Assembly: GCA_008711295.1 (NCBI GenBank)
Contig: VUYV01000070.1
Coordinates: 1,674,470-1,738,469 of the forward strand
DNA from: Anarhynchus alexandrinus
Taxonomy: Eukaryota; Chordata; Aves; Charadriiformes; Charadriidae
Direction of reading: 5' to 3'
Length of the DNA: 64,000 nucleotides
Notes under the pieces: generated by a model
What the model was told of the DNA's origin: nothing
Database searches by the model: none
The model's input: only the letters and a program-made list of their open reading frames with translations
Position numbers and translations under genes: made by a program
In this document: piece after piece, positions 13,461-24,784 of the stretch
How the letters are laid out: each line of letters begins with the position of its first letter
How positions within the stretch are numbered: the stretch's first letter is position 1

Positions 13461-16329
13461 ATTGGAAGAAGAGAGAGGACTTTTACAATGCATGGCTCTC
13501 AGTGGTTCAAAAAAGCCCTTACTTTTTCATGTCCCAGTTTACATTTGGTTAGACAACGAAGATGAGATCTGTCTTCATTTTTTGTATAATTAGGAGGAAT
13601 TAGCTGAACATTATTTTTTCAGAGAGTCTTATTTCTTGATTTCTTTACAATCTTTGTATTTACTTGGTTTTGTTTTAAGGATGATCTTGCATATTCTTGA
13701 CCAGAAGTTACTGGTTTAAGTTTTGGTGTGTCTCTGATAAGCCTCTCTCATTCATGGGCAGGGAGCATAGTAGGTATTAATGCCCTGTTGTCTTTCCCTC
13801 CAGTTAAATCCCTTGTCCTTGCAACTTGCTCTTATTGTTTTCTAGAGATAACTTATTTTGCCCATCTACCATTTTTTCAGAATACCAGCAAAATCGTTGG
13901 AGCGCTTTTCTAGACACTGAGCAAGTCACTGGTTTTCTGTGACACTGGTCCCGTCAGCATTACTTGTGATAACATAGATTTATCTGTACAATGTCATCTG
14001 TGTGCCTTGGCACACAATAGATTTCAAGTTCCCATTCCTAAGATGAACCAGCCCAGTCTTTGTGACAAACTGTTGCCTCAAATCAGTCTGACTTTTGGGG
14101 CCCAGATTTTATTTTATTTTATTTTTTTGTGATGCATTATTCTTAAATGATCTTGTTGCAGGTTTCTCTTAGAGTTTCTGACTGTTTTGATCTGTCATAA
14201 GTCCATTACAACTTTGTTGCACCCGAGTTGCAGATTGAATCTTCACTGGTTTGATCTGCTCAAAATGTTGCTGTGGGTGGAAGGAGCAGAGCTGCTGGGC
14301 AAATCTAGGGTGTTTGTTAGTCTAAATAAAATCTTGTCAGTCTAATAAAAAAAAAATCTTCATCCAGTTACAATGCTATTGACACTTAGTGATCATATTA
14401 CGTACGGTTGATATGTATACACCGACTTCCTAGTATCCATCCTTTTCTCCGGTGTTGGCTTACCTTTTCTGCTACACCTTTGCACCTCAAGGTGGAAGGT
14501 TTCAGGCTGGGGAGGGGAAATTCAGTGTGTGTGTGTGAGCATGTGTGTCCCCCCAAGTCCTTTGCTGCAAGGACGGTGATGTTGCTGTTAATGGTTTCTT
14601 CCTCCTCGCTCCAGGATGTGTGTGGGGTCAGTTTGGCACATGTGCTACCACACTCTACACCTTGCTCTGTAATCCCGTGTCACAACTAAACTTGCTCTAC
14701 GTGCCATGTTCTTTAAATATGCTGGCTAGTGGCTCTTTATTATCCTTAAAACTGATTTTGCCCAGGCTGCACAGGTCTGATGATGAGGGGTACCACTGCT
14801 GAGGGGTTAATAGCCCAGGGGCCACAGGGGTTGCCCTGCTTCCATGCTCTTGGGCCAAAAATGCTTCATTTTACACGCAATAACGCCTTGGCTTCACTGT
14901 CTACCAGTTACAGAAGTGCATATAACAAGAGGCTCAGGCCCTGGGGAGCCCCCCACGGGGATGCTTCTCCTGAGATCCAGCCTCCAACACCCACCGTGCG
15001 GCATTCAGTCCCCATCCTGCCTTCCCAAAGCCTCCGAAGTCTTTTAGGCGTCTTTATAATAAAGAGACAAATCATAGGAGAGTAAGCCAGGAGCCGCCTG
15101 TGTAATGAGGCTGGTGGGCAGCTGGGCACGCACACCTCCACCGTCGCTGCAGTCAGTCGCTGCGTGATTAAATCGCCCCGCTCTACGAAGAGTGTTTCTG
15201 ACAGCACATCTGAGCATAGCGTCTCTTATTATTCTCTCAACCCCCGGGCATGGTTTTTTTAATGTTTTTGGTTTTCTCTGTTGTCTTTTTACATGCCTTT
15301 TTTAAGTTCCATCAATGTGGACTCCCCTGCATCTCTCTGTACATTTATAAACCGGTATTCCAGGGCAGTCTCTGTGTGTGTGTGTATGAGTATGCGTGTA
15401 TGTGGGAACTGTGGGAGCAGGAGGGTCTCCCTTTTTTCACCGCCTCCACATCCTATCAAAAAGACAGTTTACATTTGATAGAAGGCTTGATGGGCTTTGG
15501 CATGTTATATGTGTTCATATTGTCATCCAGAACACTTTATTTTTTTTTTAATTTATTTTAGACTTACGTTATTTCTATGATATGTAATGAAAATTCTAAA
15601 TTTTTTATTCCCTCTGGAGCTTGGAGGAATTTTTAATCCCTCAGTTAATAAAAAACCCCTGCTCAAATAGAGACGCACCTCTGTTAAAAATTGCCCCAAA
15701 AATATTTTTCTCAGGGTTCTGGAATCTCTTGTCCTGTTTGTCTCAAGGATGCGTCTCTTTCATGGGAAATTTTTATACTGCATTGGAAATAACTGACTGC
15801 TACTTGTTCATAAGAGGATGTATTTTTGGCAATGCTTTACTTTTGAGGGAATCATTTTTTAAAGATGCCTTTAAGACACCAAAGGTTTACAGCTGTTTTC
15901 TAAGAATTTTGTTATGAAAAGAAATTGTTAGAATAGACTTTTTGCAGAATGGATCGGTCAAGCAAAACCAGGCTGAACACATGACAACCTCAGCCTCTCC
16001 TGAACTTGAAACTCAGGATATTTTTGGTGGAGCCTATAAATCTTTACCTTACAGTGGCAGGTTATTTATTTTTAAATAGGGGAGGTAAGGCTGAAGGAGA
16101 AAGCAGTTTAAGGACATAGAAAGAGAGATAATCTATAAGGGCATATCCACAAGTGGAGAAAGGCACACAAAACACTAATGTGGTTTTTACAGTGAGGTAA
16201 TAGCTTAACCCTCATCTGACACTTATTATTGAGCCCCAAAAGCACCCCTGTGTAAGATAACACCATTTGCTGAGTAAAGGCAGAAGAGCTTCCTCACTTC
16301 CTCACACTAGGGTGTCTACATGAGGAGTC
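13461..16329. other. unannotated DNA with (GT)n tracts and a GC-rich patch
   Basis: No supported gene. Short GT/TG microsatellites lie at 14525-14537 and 15373-15385. A GC-richer part (about 14930-15185) has several CpGs and overlapping frames on both strands (101, 67 and 99 codons) with no recognisable protein. A-rich and T-rich runs are scattered. Confidence 0.45.
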
Positions 16330-16900
16330 TGTCTGAAGTAATTACAGAGCAGTAAATTCAAATCCCGCCTTACGTTGCACAAAGTCCCCCATGTAGACCA
16401 CCGCTAAGATAACTGGAACGGACCATGGGGCTCACTTGGAAGATGAGTCCATAGCCATAGTCTCAGGCCGCCACAAGAATATTCTAATGATATCCATGCA
16501 TATGAAAAAAGCATTGAAGGGATTTAATTTTGAGATAGCTGCCGGCAAAAGCTTAGCACAAGAGCATACATTGCAATTAATATCTTTCAAGCAATTGTGT
16601 ATGTTTATAACATATCCTGTCATCAAACCACGGTTAGTAATCTGGTAGTAATGCCCTGGAGGGGCCCATCAGTGACATTTTCTGAACTATATTAGGCTCT
16701 GAGGTTTAATAGTCTAGGAATGATGTAGGGGACAGGCAAACCATTGCTATAGTAATCCCATCACGCCTTCTCAATGTTTTCTTCTATAGGAAGTGATTAG
16801 CTATTGTGCAATAATTGATAAGGTTGATTATGTCAAGAGATATTTCCTGAGCAGGGATTAGATGCAGACAATTCAAAGACTGATAGTTTAGCAGTTTCCC
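16330..16900. promoter_or_regulatory. candidate conserved noncoding block
   Basis: A repeat-free stretch of mixed composition dense in TAAT, CAATTA and CAATTG-type sites (around 16505-16580, 16640-16760 and 16800-16830). It has no homopolymers or microsatellites, unlike its surroundings. Two frames on opposite strands cover the same bases (64 and 70 codons, 16432-16648), a symmetry that argues against coding. It resembles vertebrate conserved enhancer sequence, but conservation cannot be seen from one sequence. Confidence 0.25.
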
Positions 16901-19094
16901 TAGAAAAGAAATTAAGAACTGTCACCACAAGGAGCACATACAATGGTTCATGACTTGCATTATCCATCACTGAATTGTGACTGGGCTAATGGCTGTGCAT
17001 TAAGAAGCTCCAAGCTGCTTTATGCAGTTTGTCAATGAGGAAGGAGATATGCTTATCCCTTAGTGGAATAAGCACCGGAGTATTTTTGTGAACTGTGGCT
17101 ACGCAGAAGACTTCAGTGGACTTAAGCTTTCCTTTATTTCCAGATACACTTAAAGTAACGTACCCAGAAGCCCATTCCAGCACCAGGTATAGCAATTACC
17201 CTATTTCTGTCAAACTCTACATTGTAATGAGTCCTGAACACTTAGCATTTCCTCCCACTTTACTTGTCTATATAACTAATCTAAAATGATACTATAGTTC
17301 TGTATGTTTGCATGAGTGTATGTATTTGTATATGTGTATATGTATATATATACCTACATTCATGTATTGGTTTTATTCAGGGTGGGGTTTTTAATCAATC
17401 TGTAGGGATGGTTATTTCTAATGGGGTGTGATTTCCTTCTGCTTTCTACCATTCTCTCTGCTTCTAATGAAGCTTTTGAGAGAAGGGAAAGGCACACAGT
17501 TTTAAATAAAATAAAAACCCCTATTATTTCAGTTCTTCTGGTGATGGATGTTGGAAATGCAATTAACCTCTTATTCTCCCATGCCATGAATTAAATTCCA
17601 CAGAGGCGTGTATGTATGTGATGCATGTTTTGGGACTTCAGACAATCCCTTTTCGCTGTATACTTGCAGGTAGGAAGAAGGAGAACAAATTAACATGTTA
17701 TGTTAATAAACAAGATCTTTTGATATAATGATTACATAATTAGTAAATATTTCTGAAATAATACCAGTGGAAAAAAAAAAAAACAACAAAAACTTGAGAA
17801 CTGAGAAGCAAAGTCTGGTATCCTTTTTTTAATCCATGAATTCTCTGAAGTGAAGAACATTTTTTTGATTCCTTGCAAGATTTTGAAATGATAAATTAAG
17901 GACTCCTCTGTTTTACATATCTCCCTAGTGTTAGTCTGTATCTTTTCTCCTGAATGTAAAGGTATGAACCCAGTATTCAAAATTAATTACAGTTTTGACA
18001 ACACTGCATCATATAGTGATGACTATTTTGTTATGATTTACGGAATTGTTTCTTTGTGCTCCTTGTAAAACTGTGCAAAAGATAAACTAATTTTGTAACA
18101 TTTTTTCTAATAGACAGTTATCTTTTCTTGCTCGTGCTGTCATCAGTGGTTGTCACTTATTAATACATCCACTTGCTGAACTTGAAACAGGAAAGTCTCT
18201 CATACCAGGAAAAAGAATCCAGAAAGTAAAAACCCCACAGAAGCCTTCTATTGATAGTTATAAAAATGACATACTGTTTTCCCTCTCACAACTGAAATGA
18301 AATACTGCCTCCACACTGAGACTTTGAATGCTGATCTTCAGCTGTGAGCGTTTTCCCAGCTACATTATAAACCCATGAAAGCAGGATATATAGTAAAAAA
18401 GGTGGAAAGCTCTTTAATTTTTTGTCACGCAAACATTGCTGTACTAAACCACGCAGCACTATTAAATTCAGAGGTGGCTGTAACTACAAAAGATGAGAAT
18501 AATACCAGTGATTTAACCTGTGTTGCGCTGTTCCCATCAAAGCTCACCAGCAGCATTTTGCTTGAGAGGCACTGGGGCAGGGGAAATAAAGAAATGACTG
18601 CGTCCGTGGGGGTGAAAAGAGCCCGTATGACATTGTCTGCAGAGTGTTGCTCGGTGCTTGAAGTGGAGCACAGCTAGGTGATGTGTCCAATCCCTTTTTC
18701 CTTTAAGAAATGATCGAGTGTCTGAGAGGGGTGTCCAAGGAGACCTGCCATCTGCGCCGAGTTTCTGCAGGTGCCGGGGAGCAGGCTGGGGCGAAGGCTG
18801 AGCTCCCAGGGTAGCTCGCCCGCAGCCGGGCGACAAGAACTTCTGGCGTCTGCAATGTGCAGCAGCAGAGTCCCATAATTTAGCTACATGTAGTGTGAAG
18901 AGGTACTTCTTTTTGCTTGTTTCGAACCAGCCACCTGCTGATTTTCTTTCATTTTTCGTCTCTTTTGTATCCAGGTCTTGTGCTAAGAGAGGCACTGAAA
19001 AATTGTTCTCTGTTCGTCTTCTCTAAAGACTCATGATTTAGTACACCTCAGTTATGTTCAGCTGCAGTCTCTCCTTTTCCAGGTAACTTAAGTT
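16901..19094. other. unannotated DNA with TA/TG microsatellite and GC patch
   Basis: No supported gene. An alternating TG/TA stretch lies at about 17325-17352 and an A run near 17769-17782. From about 18540 to 18850 the sequence is GC-richer with scattered CpG. It carries a 152-codon minus-strand frame (18537-18995) with no recognisable domain, opposite a 100-codon plus frame. I treat both as chance. Confidence 0.45.
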
Positions 19095-19960
19095 CATACA
19101 AAATGTCCTGCTGGGTCAGACCAGTGGTGCATCCAGCCCAGGATTATTTCTCCAGCAAATGGCACCAGGAGATGTTAGTCAGGGCACACGAGCCTGGTCA
19201 CTTTCGGTCATTTTCTCATCTTGCCCCAACATTTGCAATTACTGTATCAAAAATGCTAGAGGTTACATTCTGGCCCTATTCCTTTTAGTGTCTGTTTATA
19301 GACCTGTTGTCCGTGGTTTTATCTAAACCTATTTTAAACCAGCTGATAAACATCTGCCTCCGTAACCTCCTTGGGCAGCAGGATCCAGAAACTGCTAGCC
19401 CACTGGCTGAAGAAATGCTTTCTTACTGTCTTTGAAACCAATCAGGCATTATATACCCATAGTTGTTGTGTTGCAAGATTTGGTAAATAACTTCTTTACG
19501 CAGCTTGTTCGCCCCATTCATGCTTTTCAAGCCTCAGTCCTACCTGTCCTATCTCCTCTGAGCCTTCTCCTCTACAAACTGAAGCATCCCAGCTCTTTCA
19601 GTCTCTGCTCATAAGGCAGCAGCTCCGGCCCTTTGATTGTTTCCAGTTGCTCTTTTCTAACTCCACTGCATCCTCCTGGAGACCAGAACTGCACGCAGCC
19701 CTTCAGGTATGGACGCACCACAGGCTTCTGCAGCAGCAAAGCAAACCCCTCTGATTTGCTCCCAGCACACGTGGGGTGCCCAGCATTGGGTCAGCTCTTT
19801 TTGTCCACTCTGCACGTTGAAATGATGATTTTGGAGAGCTGTCAGTGATGATGCCAGGACCTTTTCCTGGACTTGTAGCTGCCTCTTTGGTCCTCAGACC
19901 CTCTCAGGCATGGTTTAGATGATAAGGCCCTCGATATGTAGTTTTATGTAATGCTGTGCT
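19095..19960 (-). mobile_element. ancient CR1-family LINE, copy A
   Basis: A heavily diverged minus-strand CR1 of the old type shared by turtles, crocodilians and birds. It shows the 3' block 'ctgggtcagaccagtggt' near 19111, then the ORF2 C-terminal blocks in family order: 'ttttatctaaacctatttta' near 19317, 'gaaatgctttcttact' near 19411, 'agcatcccagctctttcagt' near 19582, and the 'cagaactgcacgcagccctt' block near 19684. Similarity fades after the 'gatgatgccaggacc' block near 19846. There is no intact reading frame, and plus-strand frames here are antisense shadows. The 5' boundary is approximate. Confidence 0.8.
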
Positions 19961-20109
19961 CCTTGCTTGGTTGTGTGCATCCTCTGGGCAATCTCTTCCC
20001 CCTTGTCCAGGTTCAGAGGACCTAACTTGCATGCTCATTCACACTCCCTTCACCTTACCTTGAAGGCTCTTCTTGAGTCATTCTTTATATGGAAGCAATT
20101 TCTCCCTAG
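19961..20109. other. spacer between two ancient CR1 copies
   Basis: About 150 bases I could not assign. It may belong to either neighbouring ancient CR1 copy, eroded beyond recognition by eye. Confidence 0.4.
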
Positions 20110-20890
20110 CTTTCAATTATTTCTGTTGTCCTTACTTTTCCTGCTATATCTTTTTAGTGATAGGGGAAGTAGAACAGCCCACAGTATTCAAAGTATGAAC
20201 ATCTGAAGACTTTAAATAATACCATAATGATATTTTCTATGGTGCTCTCTATTTCTGTCATAGTAATGGCCAGCATTTGATTTGCTTTTTGACAGCTTCT
20301 AAGATGGAGTTGATATTTTCATAGACCTTTTATAACTCCAAGATCTCTTTCCTGAGTGGTAATAACTAGTTCAGAGCCCATGCTGAGTACGTAAAGTTGA
20401 GATTTCTTTTTCTCCACATATTCTCGATATTGAATTTCATCTGTCTTTTTTATCGCCTAGTTGACACCCTGAGACTCTTCTGCATCTCTCTGCAGCCAAC
20501 TTCCATTTTTATTTCCCTGAATACCTTAGGACTATTAGGAAACTTGAAAGTTGCCTCCTTTTTTTAGATCCATGTAATGATATAAATGTACTTTATAAGT
20601 TGACCAGCCCTGGCACTGATCTCTGTGAAACCTGGCTGGTGATATATGCATTTGAGAATGCTGAATGCTTTTGTCATTTCTTTCCCTTTTGTCTTTTAAT
20701 GATCTGTTTGTTTGTGAGAGAAAGTGGATCTCTTATCCCATGACATCTTTGTTTTGTTAAGGTCTTTAATGAGGAACGGTATTGAAAATGGTTTAAATTG
20801 TATAAATTAGGTTTCTCCTGACTTTGTGCTCAATGACTCCTTCAAAAAACCCTACCAGATATGTGAAGCGTGGTTTTGCTCTGTAAAATC
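20110..20890 (-). mobile_element. ancient CR1-family LINE, copy B
   Basis: A second diverged minus-strand CR1 of the same old type. It begins in ORF2 with 'cctgctatatctttttagtg' near 20141, then 'cccacagtattcaaagtatg' near 20180. It continues through the 'gatctctttcctgagtggta' block near 20342 and 'atattgaatttcatctg' near 20428, then the 'gaccagccctggcactgatc' block near 20601, and ends in the region matching 'ggcatgatctgcc' of related copies near 20860. It repeats the section already present in copy A ('actgcacacagtattca' region), so it is a separate insertion rather than the continuation of one element. Confidence 0.75.
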
Positions 20891-21950
20891 CGTTTCCCCA
20901 CTACTTCATAGCTGTGTCTGTTAATTCTATTCTTATTATAATTTTTGAAAATTAGTCCGGTACCATGATCAGACATACTGTTTTTTAGTTCCAGAAGAGT
21001 TTTGTATTTTTTCTGTTTGGCACCTTTCATCCAGCTGATGTTGAAACAGTTTTACATAGTAGCTCAAGTACTTATTGTGGGTTTGGATGTATTTTGTACT
21101 TGAAATATGTATCATCATAAAACCATTTCAAGTCTGTTTGTATGTTTTTGGATTAAAAAATATTTCTTTCAGTTGTATTGGTAGCCTTGGTAGGCTTTGA
21201 TACATATATATTCTGGTCAAGGATATCCTCATGAGAAGATCAATATGGGTATATTTGTCAAACTGGGAAAAAAGTTACTAGAATGATTGCAGAGTGACAG
21301 AGTACTTTAATGTGAAATATTTTTTTTTTGCTTTTAAAAAGAAAAAAAGGGACAGGCTGGTGTGTAGCACTGGTAGGGAATAAATCAGGTGTTTAAATAC
21401 AGGCCATTTAAAATGTTTGACAGTGGCTGGAACTACTGGCTTGGGCTGGTGGTTCTCACCCAGGGTCTGTGGAAGACCTGTGCGTTTCAGGAGAAGCAAG
21501 TATAGGCCAGCCAAATTACCATGAAGCACCTAAAATAGTGTTAGATAAATTAAGTTCAGGCATCTGTAGGTCTCATAAAAAGTCTACAGAGTTTGTAACC
21601 AATACTTTGCTCTCCAAATCCCTGTGCTGCTGTTGTCCTCTATATGGGACATGTTGCTCTGTCTTCCATGAATTGATTAATTTTAGAGAATTTTAAATTT
21701 AGCCCACTTTCTCCAATGTTAATAGACCAACTAGTTTTACTTACATAACATGCATAATCCATGATTTATTGCATAAAAATAGTTTGAGGTGCATTTTGCT
21801 CATATGAAAGTAGGCACTCGGGCTGTAAGCAAGAGGATCTATAAAAGAAAAGACTGCCAAAATTTCTGTTTTCCATATTAATAATAAAGCTACCCCAGTT
21901 CTGATCTAAATTACATTTTTAAACTTACATGAAATGTTTTTGGAGGAAGC
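20891..21950. other. unannotated AT-rich DNA
   Basis: Nothing recognised. Overlapping short frames on both strands near 21278-21696 have no domain. T-rich and A-rich runs occur near 21319 and 21339. Confidence 0.5.
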
Positions 21951-22298
21951 AGTTGTTTACACACAGCACACAATCCCTTTGGAACTTTGTCAGCCCTCAG
22001 GTCTAATCACATAAGCATTTGTATATATATTGCATAAGCAACTAATATGCTCAAAAAAACCCACAACCAACCCATAATTCAAGGTGCACTGATATAACTA
22101 AATGTATTAAAACAATTAAGATTTGAAATAATTCCTTAGAGAATAGAGGTTTTTTAGGTTTTGAAGCTCCTTAGTTTGACCTCCTCCATGTCATTATAAT
22201 AATTAGGTGACATTTGATTGATGTTGCTTATCGTTAATGATTAAAAAAATAATTGTTTACTAAATTTTCCCATTGCCTGTTCTTCTTCTGTCTTACAG
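21951..22298. other. AT-rich block ending in an acceptor-like pyrimidine tract
   Basis: AT-rich and repeat-free, with several TAAT/ATTA cores between 22080 and 22260. It closes with a pyrimidine-rich tract ending in ACAG at 22295-22298, a good match to a vertebrate 3' splice site. Confidence 0.3.
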
Positions 22299-22457
22299 AA
22301 CATCATTGAATTCAGTGAATTTTACTCATGTCATTGCCATCAGAGTGTATATCTTCACTGGAATATATTTAGTAAGATAAAAATCATCAGGCAGCATGAA
22401 GGTGCACTACATAGCTTTCAGTCTGTTTTCCTTCTGATGTTCAGTTCGGATTCACAG
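22299..22457 (+). other. speculative exon-like open segment
   Basis: A 159-base (53-codon) stretch bounded by an acceptor-like site (pyrimidine tract plus ACAG) and a donor-like site (CAG then GTAACA). It is open in the phase starting with AAC ATC ATT and has a length divisible by three. The conceptual peptide has no domain I recognise. Splice-like pairs around a short open stretch arise often by chance in 64 kb of AT-rich DNA, so this is a prompt for checking and not a gene call. Confidence 0.12.
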
Positions 22458-23899
22458 GTAACATCAGTTGGCATAGGTTCACTGCAACTAGACCAATTAG
22501 TGAGTAACTGGCTGTACTGATTTCCCAGTCTTCTAAAAGGTGCATGCCTTCAAGTGGTATGTATATGTGTCTCCAGAAAAGCTACGTGAATATTAACATA
22601 ATTTATGCAGTGATAATGACTCTTACAAATTTCAGTCTGTAGGTCTCTTGAAGTCCTGAACGCATCATTTTGATCTCCTTTCCTGTACTCTGACTACTAA
22701 TTTATTAGCCGCGGAGATATTTTGAAAATCCTGAAAAATGCACAAGCCACTCTGTACTTATCTCTGAAATAAATTACCTTTTTAAGATTTATTTTTTTAG
22801 CAAGAGTTTACCATTCTGTTGTTTTGCTGAATAGGATGGGTAACTTGCCCAATAAAAACTAATGAATTTGCAGGAAAAGTAAATTTTTCATTTTCTTCTC
22901 TACTAGATGGGAGAAAATTATCCATGCTTTCCACTTAAAGGTCAAGCACTACCTAAACTACTTGACAAAGCCTGTTATTTAACCAAAGCACTTTAGTTCA
23001 CCAGGGTAATTCATCAGGAACTGAGTATCACATTTTTAGGGTGATAAGACGATGGACTTTCCTACTTTATGGCAAACATTACAGATAGATAGATAGATGG
23101 ATATGCCAGTCTTTTGAAAGGACACACAGTACCTGCTGTTGCTAAAATGGAAATGAAGTGCTCCTCTTGTATTTAGCAGTAGATATAAAGATGAAATGAT
23201 AGGAAGGAGGAAGGGCTTTAAATGCAGAAAAAAAGAAGACTTTTTTTCAGGTTTTGAATTACGTTCTTTTCCTTATATGTTAGAATTACTAATTAAACAC
23301 TACGCTAAGGAAATATACTAGTAGATCTTTAGTGTTACTGTTCTAATCACATTAAAATATTATGACTAGTCCGCATATTAAATGTGTAATCTCCTTAATC
23401 TTATAATGCTGTGGATCCTATGTATTTGAATTTACCTGAGATTGGACTAATTTCTTTTGGGCCTAATGGATAATTTGTTTTTTAGACATGTGCTTCTAAC
23501 CCCGGCAGAATACAATAGAGAAAAACATCAATATGATTAAATTTAGGAAGGAATTTCCCAAATGAACCAGACTCTGTCATAGGACAATAATATTGAGCAC
23601 TTTTTCAAAAATTATTTATATTTCTACAGAGTCAATTACCTCTTTTTAGTGGAAGAAATTTCCTAGTGATACTATTAGTAAGAATTTATAGGCAGTTGCT
23701 TGTAAGGCAGTCTCATCCTGGCTTTGCGCCCTCCTGCTCAACATTAGCCAGTTTGGCAAGGAATTGGTTTTCAGCACTAGTGGTATCCACTGTGTCTTTC
23801 GCTTTAAGTAAAATTTTCTTTGGTTTTATTTTCTGTGGGTATATTTTTACATTCCCTTAACACATTTTTGTGTTTAGTGTCCTATTTTTTAATCGTAGT
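22458..23899. other. unannotated AT-rich DNA with a short GATA microsatellite
   Basis: No gene or interspersed repeat seen. A four-copy AGAT tract lies at 23083-23098. A 64-codon plus frame at 23666-23860 has no recognisable features beyond chance hydrophobicity. Confidence 0.5.
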
Positions 23900-24160
23900 T
23901 CACTTGCAGTAACATCATTTTGCAATCATCTTGACATTTGTAATGTCAGCTCTGCAGACTTGCATTAACCTCATTTTGCCATCATCTTGATGTACTAACC
24001 TGCATATAGACCCACACAGAAATAATTTAACATTCATCCTAGTGTGTGCAGTAATGTCTCATTAGACTTGAACTAACAGAATTTTGTCATCATAATTTGC
24101 TGTCATAATAACCCAGTCTTCACAGATTTAATGTGACTGTCTTTTGCCACTGTAACTAAG
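23900..24160. repeat. degenerate ~56-bp tandem repeat, about five copies
   Basis: A recurring core of the form ACTTGCATTAACctcATTTTGcc, then ATCATCTTGA, appears at regular spacing. The ATTTTGC landmark falls at 23917, 23973, about 24025 (weak), 24081 and 24141, giving steps of 56, about 52, about 56 and 60. Copies one and two agree over most of 34 bases; copies three to five are more diverged. No CR1 or LTR sequence is included. It looks like an old local tandem expansion, too long in unit for a microsatellite and unlike the short repeats elsewhere in the window. Confidence 0.7.
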
Positions 24161-24784
24161 GCTTTGAGCAATTGTCATCCAGGGGGACTTAAGGTGAAAT
24201 CAATGTAATTAAAACATAGACCCTTAATAGTCCTATACTTTAAGCAGTTTGTCACATATCTTAAACAATAATTAATCATGTTGGTGTTTAGCACTTGTTT
24301 AGCTTGTAGGTGTTAATTTTCTACGTGGGAAAGAAATAAACAGAAGTTGAATGATGAGTGACTGGCAGAACTGTTAACAGAATTTAGGTCTCCAGATTGT
24401 CAGTGTACTCCTGTATCCAGTGGGCTGCTCTCCTTTCACAGCACGAGTAATTTTGTTTATGAGATGAATACAAACTTGAACTGTATGTGACAGGTTGTAT
24501 TATAACTAATCTTTAATTCTTGTTTCCGAGAGTTACAGAAATAAAGAGGTGAGAGGGATTAGATTTCTTCTACTGCAAGGCTTGAGATCAAATACACTTT
24601 GTTACCCTTGAAAGAATTTGTTACACTTTCCCTTACAAGCTTCCACTTACAAGGGTTTGATGACCTCTGTGTGTATATGTTTTCATATATGTAAGTAACC
24701 CAGTACTCTCACAATTTTATCCTATTATCGAATCTAAGTTGACTTTACCCAAATGATGTCCCTCTCCTCAGCATACATGAAAAA
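24161..24784. other. unannotated AT-rich DNA
   Basis: Nothing recognised. There are TAAT-type sites near 24260-24280 and a purine-rich stretch near 24535-24560, without further structure. Confidence 0.45.

Noticed and set aside
18537..18995. 152-codon minus-strand frame
   Set aside because: It lies in a GC-richer, stop-poor patch, overlaps a 100-codon frame on the other strand, and shows no domain or family resemblance.
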